Shown here piece after piece: positions 29,785-30,845 of a stretch of 30,845 nt of DNA (positions are counted from its first letter, which is position 1; each line of letters starts with the position of its first letter). This DNA comes from CAYOBW01 sp964402115. GTDB lineage: Bacteria; Verrucomicrobiota; Kiritimatiellia; UBA8416; CAYOBW01. Position numbers and translations under genes: made by a program. Location of the stretch: assembly GCA_964402115.1 (NCBI GenBank), contig CAYOBW010000057.1:1-30845 (forward strand), written 5' to 3'. Below the pieces are notes generated by a model that saw only the letters and a list, made by a program, of their open reading frames with translations, ran no database searches and had not been told where the DNA came from.

Positions 29785-30845
29785 CTACCACGCGTGCTCC
29801 TGCCCGCTGCCCAGGCCGCGGGCCCACGCCTCGATGCGGGTCCGGATCGCGTCGCGGATCTTGCGCGTTTCGGCCAGGCGCTCGTCCTGCGTGCCCGTGA
29901 GCGCGGCCGGGTCGGGGAAACTCCAGTGCTCGCGTCGGGTGATGCCGGCAAAGATCGGGCAGCGCTCAGCGGCGGCCTCGTCGCAGACCGTGATCGCATA
30001 TGCGTAGAGCCGGCCTGACTTGACCACGTCGAATACGGCCTGCGTCCCGTTCGCGGAGATGTCGATACCGACTTCCCGCATGACCGCGATGGCCAGCGGG
30101 TTGACCGCGCCGGGTTCCAGGCCGGCGCTTTCGGCTTCGAACCGGTCGCCATGCAGGTGTTTCAGCCAGGCCTCCGCCATCTGACTGCGGGCGCTGTTGT
30201 GGACGCAGATGAAGAGAACGCGCTGTCGGTCGAAGTAAGGGGAGCGGTGGCGGACAACCTCGCCGTGCCGCAGGTAGATCACCAGCTTCGCGATGCGCGT
30301 GGCGTGGTCGCCGATGCGTTCGAGTGCGGACACGACCGACCGGGCGGCCAGCAGATCCCTGACCGGCGCCTCCTGCCGATCCAACGCTTCTTCGTAGCGG
30401 GCGATCAGGCGGTCGTGGATCTCGTCCAGCGCCGCGTCGTGTTCCCACAAGGTGCGGGCCGCTTCGGCGTTCCTCAGGATGAACGCGTCAATGGCCTGCG
30501 CGACGGCGGCGGCGGCCAATTCGCCGAGAAGGGTGCGATCCCGCGTCACCGCCGGGAGCGCGACCGACGTCGTTGCGCCGGCTTGCCGGGCGACTTTCCT
30601 GGCCAGATCCCCGATCCGCTCCAGCTCGTGCAGGACTTTCGTCACGCCGTACACGTAACGGAGTTCGTCCGCGATCGGCGCATAGAGCGCCAGGAGCTTC
30701 AAACACTCCTCCTCTATCCGGACTTCCTCCCGGTCAACGTCCTTGTCGGCGTCGGCCACGGCTGCCGCGAACGACACGTCGCCCCTTGCCGCCGCCGTGG
30801 TCGCCCGCCGAACCATCTCGAGCACCTGGTCCGCCAAAGCGCGCA
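29785..30845 (-). CDS. PhoU-ArsC fusion: phosphate-signalling helical domain with LMW-PTP/arsenate reductase domain, N-terminus beyond the window
   Basis: The frame is open to the right edge, so roughly the first dozen residues are missing; TTG 30837 is probably not the real start. The N-terminal 200 or so residues are PhoU: two three-helix halves with the metal-site signatures LHELERIGDLARKVA and VSALERIGDHATRIA, plus EEECLKLLALYAPIADELR. The C-terminal 140 residues are a low-molecular-weight phosphatase/ArsC domain: VLFICVHNSARSQMAEAWL is the C-x5-R loop (Cys codon at 30205-30207), and TVCDEAAAERCPIF supplies two further cysteines like Cys82 and Cys89 of thioredoxin-coupled ArsC. The tail has HWSFPDPAALTGTQDERL, which matches the Asp-Pro loop. 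Stand-alone PhoU restrains phosphate uptake and the Pho regulon; ArsC reduces arsenate, a phosphate analogue. A dual phosphate/arsenate role is inferred. Confidence 0.88.
   Translation of the reverse strand, partial: RALADQVLEMVRRATTAAARGDVSFAAAVADADKDVDREEVRIEEECLKLLALYAPIADELRYVYGVTKVLHELERIGDLARKVARQAGATTSVALPAVTRDRTLLGELAAAAVAQAIDAFILRNAEAARTLWEHDAALDEIHDRLIARYEEALDRQEAPVRDLLAARSVVSALERIGDHATRIAKLVIYLRHGEVVRHRSPYFDRQRVLFICVHNSARSQMAEAWLKHLHGDRFEAESAGLEPGAVNPLAIAVMREVGIDISANGTQAVFDVVKSGRLYAYAITVCDEAAAERCPIFAGITRREHWSFPDPAALTGTQDERLAETRKIRDAIRTRIEAWARGLGSGQEHAW

Noticed and set aside
1..30845. Search for tRNA, rRNA, CRISPR arrays, insertion sequences, integrases and attachment sites
   Set aside because: None seen by eye: no transposase-like frames, no regularly spaced identical repeats, no tRNA-like cloverleaf in the gaps.

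Overview
This is a window of GC-rich bacterial chromosome with tightly packed genes. Signal peptides, a lipobox and periplasmic enzymes suggest a Gram-negative cell. A Verrucomicrobiota/Kiritimatiellota-type (PVC) bacterium is my best guess. It rests on the C-terminal domain of the beta-helix protein at 998-3088, which resembles tails common in that phylum, on the large repeat-built secreted proteins, and on a PHP-glycosyltransferase fusion. This is inference, because no rRNA or other phylogenetic marker gene is present.

Left part (1-6618): a secreted TPR-like protein cut by the left edge and a secreted beta-helix protein on the minus strand; then, on the plus strand, a degenerate NYN-domain protein and a secreted LamG-plus-repeat protein. 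Middle (6857-16297): a phosphorus-acquisition block. It holds a periplasmic glycerophosphodiesterase (glpQ), phosphonoacetaldehyde hydrolase (phnX), and a divergent operon of a saccharopine-dehydrogenase-like enzyme, 2-aminoethylphosphonate (2-AEP) transaminase (phnW) and a 2-AEP-type ABC importer (binding protein, ATPase, fused permease). A convergent phosphonate-associated alcohol dehydrogenase follows. The expected route is 2-AEP import, transamination to phosphonoacetaldehyde, then hydrolysis to acetaldehyde and phosphate.

Right-centre (16436-25355): four minus-strand genes, probably one operon, encoding large secreted proteins. With the protein at 4771-6618 they share a module of roughly 310-365 residues that I cannot assign to a named family. 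Each module reads as three diverged beta-rich units of about 100 residues. I count eight modules (24 units) in five proteins, fused variously to LamG, a PHP phosphoesterase or an FN3-like domain, and all five proteins end in a similar short strand. This is the most novel element here.

Right end (25650-30845): a PHP-glycosyltransferase fusion, an unrecognised (beta/alpha) enzyme-like protein coupled to it, and a PhoU-ArsC (low-molecular-weight phosphatase/arsenate reductase) fusion that runs off the right edge. Organophosphate handling recurs across the window (GlpQ, Phn enzymes, two PHP proteins, PhoU-ArsC). No tRNA, rRNA, CRISPR array, transposase or integrase was seen, and no gene-free stretch exceeds 300 bases.
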